Of a stretch of DNA of 9,550 nt, positions 6,449 through 9,550 are shown in pieces. Made by a program: the position numbers and the translations under genes. Position 1 is the stretch's first letter; each line of letters begins with the position of its first letter. The stretch spans positions 1-9,550 of the forward strand of contig JAZLHS010000200.1 of the NCBI GenBank assembly GCA_045616885.1, in the 5' to 3' direction. The notes under the pieces were generated by a model. That model was not told the DNA's origin and searched no databases. It saw nothing but the letters and a program-made list of their open reading frames with translations. Source of the stretch: RGIG250 sp045616885. GTDB lineage: Bacteria > Bacillota > Negativicutes > Selenomonadales > Selenomonadaceae.

Positions 6449-7138
6449 ATGAGAATAGAAGTAAAAAGTGATATCCTAGGCGAAAACAATCGGGTAGCTG
6501 CTCAACTGGCAGAATTCTTCCGTAGCAAAGGAATATTCGTCCTCAATATAATCGGCTCTCCCGGTGCCGGAAAGACTACTTTACTGGAGCAGGTCTTTAG
6601 GGAGCTTGACGGCAGTCTGAAGGTTGCCGTAATCGAGGGAGATTTGTTCACTGAGAAGGATGCTGCCCGCATAGAAGCGATGGGCGTCTCGGTAATCCAG
6701 CTGAATACTCAGGGCGGCTGCCATCTGGATGCCCCAATGATCGAGCGCGGCTGGGCTGAGCTGACGAAGGATGAGAGTAAGCCTCTGCCGGAACTGCTCA
6801 TCATTGAAAATGTCGGTAATCTTGTCTGCCCGGCGGAATTCAATCTCGGCGAGGACATGAAGCTGGTAATTCTGTCGGTGGCCGAGGGCGCTGACAAGCC
6901 TCTTAAGTATCCCCTCATTTTCAAGGAGGCCGGAGCCGTACTATTCAGCAAGATGGATTTGATGCCCTATGTTGACTTCGACTACAACGGCGCAGTGAAC
7001 GATGTGAATATGCTTCATCCCGGTGTGAAGCTTTTCCCGCTGTCGGCAAAGACAGGAGAGGGAATGGATGAGTTCTGCTGCTGGCTGAAAGAGCGGGCAG
7101 CAGCGAAGAAAAGTGGGGTCGCTTGTGACAATGAATGA
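6449..7138 (+). CDS. hypB: Hydrogenase maturation GTPase HypB, short form without the N-terminal nickel site
   Basis: HypB (229 aa) is the SIMIBI-class GTPase that works with HypA to insert nickel. It has the P-loop GSPGAGKTT (36-44), EGDLFTEKD (63-71), and SKMD (167-170) in the guanine-specificity position, where S replaces the usual N. The G-domain metal site is complete: Cys91-His92 in GGCHLDA and Cys127 in NVGNLVCP. The protein begins almost directly with the G-domain lead-in (ILGENNRVAAQLAEFF) and lacks the CxxCGC and His-rich region of longer HypBs (about 290 aa in E. coli). That element instead occurs in the separate 91-aa protein upstream. The start is ATG 6449 with GGAG 6 nt upstream. 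The 3' end overlaps the protease gene. Confidence 0.96.
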   Translation: MRIEVKSDILGENNRVAAQLAEFFRSKGIFVLNIIGSPGAGKTTLLEQVFRELDGSLKVAVIEGDLFTEKDAARIEAMGVSVIQLNTQGGCHLDAPMIERGWAELTKDESKPLPELLIIENVGNLVCPAEFNLGEDMKLVILSVAEGADKPLKYPLIFKEAGAVLFSKMDLMPYVDFDYNGAVNDVNMLHPGVKLFPLSAKTGEGMDEFCCWLKERAAAKKSGVACDNE

Positions 7139-7670
7139 TAACGCTGTGGATATGCCGGAGCTGGCTCTTGGCACGAAAGTACTTCGCGAGGAGTATGTGA
7201 ACGGCGCTGCCCGCCCGGTAGTAGTGCTGGGCATCGGTAATATACTTCTCAGCGATGAAGGCTTCGGTGTAAGGGTCGTTGAATATCTCTCGGAGCAGGG
7301 AGGACTGCCGGATAATGTGGAGCTGGTGGACGGAGGCACTCTCGGACCGGAGCTGCTTCGCTTTGTCACCGGTGCCGGCAAGCTCATCATCGTGGATGCG
7401 GTGAAGGGTGCCGAGGATGATGAGCCGGGCAAGGTGTACCGCTTTGTAGGCGATGATGTCAATGAGCATTTTTCTCAGAGGCTGATGGCGCACGAGCTAG
7501 GTATCACTGACCTGTTGACCCTGATGCGGATTACCGGACAGTCTGCTCCGGAGATAGAGGTGCTGGGCGCTGTGCCTTTCGATTTGTCTCCGTCGCTATC
7601 AATGACGGAGAAGATGGCTGAGCTGGTGCCGACGATAGCCGAGCAGGTAAGAAAAGACGCGGTTATGTAG
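7131..7670 (+). CDS. hyaD: Hydrogenase maturation endopeptidase (HyaD/HybD/HycI family)
   Basis: This nickel-dependent processing peptidase (179 aa from this start) removes the C-terminal peptide of HyaB after the metal centre is complete. The fold-defining motif GIGNILLSDEGFG lies at 34-46. Residues matching the nickel ligands of E. coli HybD are Glu43, Asp89 (in IVDAVKG) and His121 (in AHELGITDLL). Family members usually begin just before the GIGN motif, so the roughly 28 residues ahead of it are an unusual N-terminal extension. The exact start is uncertain: ATG 7131 is used here, and GTG 7125 is better spaced from GTGGGG (7113-7118), while GTG 7197 after GAGGAG would give a family-typical N-terminus but with a spacer of only 3 nt. 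The gene overlaps hypB and is the last of the operon. Confidence 0.93.
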   Translation: MNDNAVDMPELALGTKVLREEYVNGAARPVVVLGIGNILLSDEGFGVRVVEYLSEQGGLPDNVELVDGGTLGPELLRFVTGAGKLIIVDAVKGAEDDEPGKVYRFVGDDVNEHFSQRLMAHELGITDLLTLMRITGQSAPEIEVLGAVPFDLSPSLSMTEKMAELVPTIAEQVRKDAVM

Positions 7671-7672
7671 TG

Positions 7673-7715
7673 AAAGCGCGGATGAAAGTATACATCTTTC
7701 ATCTGCGCTTTTTTT
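7673..7715 (+). terminator. Terminator of the hydrogenase operon
   Basis: A 16-bp stem (7673-7688 with 7696-7711, one G-U pair) closes a 7-nt TATACAT loop and leads into a seven-T tract (7709-7715). It begins 3 nt after the hyaD stop codon and is a very strong intrinsic terminator. Confidence 0.95.
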
Positions 7716-7736
7716 CGTGAAAATCTTTTCTTTTCA

Positions 7737-7745
7737 TGGTATAAT
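7737..7745 (+). promoter_or_regulatory. Extended -10 promoter for the CBS-ACT gene and pheA
   Basis: TGGTATAAT is a perfect extended -10 element (TGn followed by TATAAT at 7740-7745). No good -35 hexamer lies 17 nt upstream, which is common for extended -10 promoters. It follows the operon terminator and would start transcription near 7752, about 60 nt before the CBS-ACT start codon. Confidence 0.65.
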
Positions 7746-7811
7746 CAATAAATCAAAATAGGATTACTGCAGGCAAAAGGGAAGATGCCTGCCGCAGAAA
7801 GGACGATAAAA

Positions 7812-8456
7812 ATGTTTGTATATGAACGCATGACAAAGAACCCGCTGACGGTGACCAGAGATGCCGGCATTGATGAAGCAATGAATATTATGAAGCGCAA
7901 CCACATCCGTCACATTCCTGTGGCAGAAAAGGGGCACCTCTACGGCTTTGTTGACGAAAGCGATTTGCAGAAGGCAAGTCCTTCCTCCGCCTCTCTTTTG
8001 TCCCGCAACGAGCTTATCACTCTGCTGGCCAAGATAAAGGTTCGCGATGTAATGCCTCGTACACTCATTTCCATCACTCAGAACGCTACGATTGAGGAAG
8101 CAGCACTTCTCTTCAAGCAGTCCAAGCGCAGCGGCCTGCCGGTCGTCGATGATGCCGGTATTGTCGTAGGCGTTATCACCGAGACAGATGTATTCGCTTC
8201 CTTCATTGAGATAATGGGTCTTGAGAAAGGAACCACCCGCCTTACTGCGGTTATAGACAACCGTCCCGGTACGATTGCTGAAATTTGCGGCATTTTCGCA
8301 GAGAACGGAATCAACATCGAGAACCTTGTTACCGTTCCGCAGCCGGATGACAAGCTGCAGCTCATCATCCGCGGCGACTTCCCGGCCGAGAGCATCACCG
8401 GCAAGCTGGAGGAAAAGGGAATCAAAGTAATCCACAGCGTTCGTATAGGTGACTGA
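7812..8456 (+). CDS. CBS-CBS-ACT domain protein (AcuB-like), probable ligand-sensing regulator
   Basis: This 214-aa cytoplasmic protein has two CBS motifs (about 7-54 and 81-131; cores MTKNPLTV, HIRHIPV, GLPVVDDAG, GVITETD) forming a Bateman module, then an ACT domain (about 142-214; RPGTIAEICGIFAENGINIENL). CBS pairs typically bind adenine nucleotides and ACT domains bind amino acids. No catalytic domain is present, so it should be a sensor or regulatory partner. The layout resembles AcuB-type proteins, but nothing here links it to acetoin use. It sits 3 nt before pheA, which has its own ACT domain, so a link to aromatic amino acid control is a reasonable inference. The start is ATG 7812, with AAAGGA 8 nt upstream and MFVYERMTKNP matching typical CBS-protein starts. 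An in-frame ATG at 7785 has poorer spacing. Confidence 0.9.
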   Translation: MFVYERMTKNPLTVTRDAGIDEAMNIMKRNHIRHIPVAEKGHLYGFVDESDLQKASPSSASLLSRNELITLLAKIKVRDVMPRTLISITQNATIEEAALLFKQSKRSGLPVVDDAGIVVGVITETDVFASFIEIMGLEKGTTRLTAVIDNRPGTIAEICGIFAENGINIENLVTVPQPDDKLQLIIRGDFPAESITGKLEEKGIKVIHSVRIGD

Positions 8457-8459
8457 CAA

Positions 8460-9329
8460 ATGAAGAAACTAGGTTATCTCGGCCCTCGCGGTACTCATAG
8501 CGAGGAGGCGGCGCTCTATCTGGAGAACCTGACTGCCGAGGGAGAGAAGGCTGAGCTCGTACCATACCCGGAAATTGCGGATGTCTTTGAGGCTGTGCGC
8601 TTGGGGGCAGTGGACAGAGCTCTGGTGCCGGCGGAGAACTCGCTGGAAGGCCCGATAAATATCACTCTGGATATTCTCGCCCGCACCGATTCCATCGGTA
8701 TATCGAGAGAGTTCATTTGGCCGGTTCGGAACAACCTGCTGGCAAAGTGTGAGCCGAAGAATATAAAGACGATACATTCCCATGGACAGCCCTTCAGCCA
8801 GTGCCGTCAGTATCTCCGCACCAGATTTTCCTGGGCGAAGCTCATCGAGGAGACGTCTACAGCCAGAGCGGCTGAGATGGTCTCTCAGAGCGACCCGGCA
8901 GACGGAATGGCCGCTATCGGCACCCGCCGGGCAGCGGAAATATATGGACTGAATATCATCGCCGAGGACATTCAGGACAACAGCGAGAACTGCACCCGTT
9001 TCTATGAGATATACAGCAAGGAACGGTGTCTGCCGGAGGATACTCCGACTGCACCGCGTCAGGGGCAGGCTCTGCTGGTCTGCCAGATAGACGGCAGCAA
9101 GGCAGGAAGTCTGCTGGGCGTGCTGCAGGATTTCGCCAAATTCGGTGTCAATCTGACCCGCATTGAATCCCGACCGGCAAGAACCTATCTGGGTGCCTAT
9201 ATATTCTTCTTCGATTTGGAGATAGATGATAATATCGAGGCAGTTCGTCAGGCGGTAGAGGCAGTCCGCTCACGGAGTATCTGGCTGCGCTATCCCGGCG
9301 AATTCCCCATGATAAAGGCCGAGCGATAA
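8460..9329 (+). CDS. pheA: Prephenate dehydratase
   Basis: This 289-aa monofunctional enzyme converts prephenate to phenylpyruvate, the committed step of phenylalanine synthesis, in the cytoplasm. The catalytic domain spans about 1-182. Its landmarks are GYLGPRGTHSEEAA at 5-18, VPAENSLEGPIN at 56-67, GTRRAAEIYGL at 154-164, and the conserved TRF at 179-181 with the catalytic Thr. A C-terminal ACT domain (about 203-282) carries ESRP at 236-239, the motif that contacts phenylalanine in feedback-inhibited enzymes. The usual GALV stretch reads GSLLGVL (216-222). There is no chorismate mutase domain, so that activity must come from elsewhere. The gene starts 3 nt after the CBS-ACT stop with AGGTGA 7 nt upstream, so the two are almost certainly co-transcribed. 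Confidence 0.96.
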   Translation: MKKLGYLGPRGTHSEEAALYLENLTAEGEKAELVPYPEIADVFEAVRLGAVDRALVPAENSLEGPINITLDILARTDSIGISREFIWPVRNNLLAKCEPKNIKTIHSHGQPFSQCRQYLRTRFSWAKLIEETSTARAAEMVSQSDPADGMAAIGTRRAAEIYGLNIIAEDIQDNSENCTRFYEIYSKERCLPEDTPTAPRQGQALLVCQIDGSKAGSLLGVLQDFAKFGVNLTRIESRPARTYLGAYIFFFDLEIDDNIEAVRQAVEAVRSRSIWLRYPGEFPMIKAER

Positions 9330-9347
9330 CAGAACATTGATTAAAAG

Positions 9348-9397
9348 TCTCCGAATACTGTCATATCAAGATTTTGACGATAATCGGAGATTTTTTT
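9348..9397 (+). terminator. Intrinsic terminator after pheA
   Basis: TCTCCGA (9348-9354) pairs with TCGGAGA (9384-9390). An interrupted inner helix extends the stem (9356-9363 with 9375-9382, containing mismatches and a G-U pair), and a seven-T tract follows at 9391-9397. It separates the pheA unit from the rRNA promoter. Confidence 0.85.
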
Positions 9398-9418
9398 GAA
9401 ACTTTTTCAAAAAAGGTG

Positions 9419-9447
9419 TTGACAAAGTTCTCCCGAATTGGTATTAT
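9419..9447 (+). promoter_or_regulatory. Strong promoter of a ribosomal RNA operon
   Basis: A consensus TTGACA at 9419-9424, a 17-nt spacer and TATTAT at 9442-9447 with an upstream TGG form a near-ideal promoter. The A- and T-tracts at 9391-9414 upstream could act as an UP element. The leader that follows has rRNA-operon hallmarks, which supports the assignment. Confidence 0.85.
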
Positions 9448-9453
9448 ATGCAA

Positions 9454-9550
9454 GCTGACTCACGCAAGAGAGTCAAGCGAACGGCTCGAAAGAGCCGCGG
9501 TGTTCTCTGAAAACTGAACAATGCAGCAAACATGAATCACTTTTTCACAC
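9454..9550 (+). ncRNA. 5' leader of an rRNA operon (pre-16S), truncated by the window end
   Basis: The leader contains a hairpin TGACTC (9456-9461) with GAGTCA (9470-9475). A GNRA-capped hairpin follows, CGGCTC (9482-9487) with GAGCCG (9492-9497) around a GAAA loop. After it comes a Firmicute-type pre-16S element beginning TGTTCTCTGA at 9501 and ending GAACA at 9520, which resembles the boxA-containing leader seen upstream of Bacillus 16S genes. The mature 16S start is not reached. Assignment is by pattern recognition of the leader, since no rRNA sequence itself is visible. Confidence 0.75.

Noticed and set aside
1..9550. CRISPR array, insertion sequence, tRNA gene or phage segment
   Set aside because: No regularly spaced repeats, transposase or integrase, terminal inverted repeats with target duplications, or tRNA-like cloverleaf were seen.

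Overview
The window is a compact stretch of chromosome, all genes on the + strand, from what is most likely an anaerobic member of the Firmicutes. The signs are Bacillus-like -35/-10 promoters, strong GGAGG-type ribosome binding sites, intrinsic terminators with clean T-tracts, and a Firmicute-style 16S rRNA leader at the right edge. A Tat-exported, membrane-bound [NiFe] uptake hydrogenase in this background would suit the diderm class Negativicutes (Selenomonas/Veillonella relatives). That placement is an inference, not something the sequence proves.

Layout: (1) 1-298, an AT-rich promoter region and a roughly 140-nt leader for gdhA, with a TATAAT promoter, two TGTATACA sites and possible hairpins. 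(2) 299-1657, gdhA, an NADP-type glutamate dehydrogenase, closed by a strong terminator. (3) 1838-7670, a seven-gene hydrogenase operon. It runs small subunit (hyaA), large subunit (hyaB), cytochrome b (hyaC), a 91-aa Cys/His-rich putative nickel protein, an internal terminator-like hairpin, then hypA, hypB and the maturation endopeptidase (hyaD), and ends in a 16-bp terminator hairpin. (4) 7740-9329, a second transcription unit with a CBS-CBS-ACT protein and prephenate dehydratase (pheA). (5) 9419-9550, a near-consensus promoter and the leader of a ribosomal RNA operon whose 16S gene lies beyond the window.

How the genes work together: HyaAB would oxidise H2 on the outer face of the cytoplasmic membrane and pass electrons through three Fe-S clusters to the b hemes of HyaC and on to the quinone pool. 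HypA, HypB and the protease cover nickel insertion and large-subunit processing. The genes for making and delivering the Fe(CN)2CO group (hypCDEF) are not in the window and must be elsewhere.

The most notable observation is the 91-aa protein. It begins with the Met-Cys-x-x-Cys-Gly-Cys nickel site and His-rich tail that normally form the N-terminus of HypB, joined to a small domain that looks like a heavy-metal-associated (HMA) fold without its CxxC. The HypB in the same operon starts directly at its GTPase domain and lacks that tail. The nickel-loading part of HypB therefore seems to be a separate protein here, expressed with the structural genes and ahead of an intra-operon terminator.
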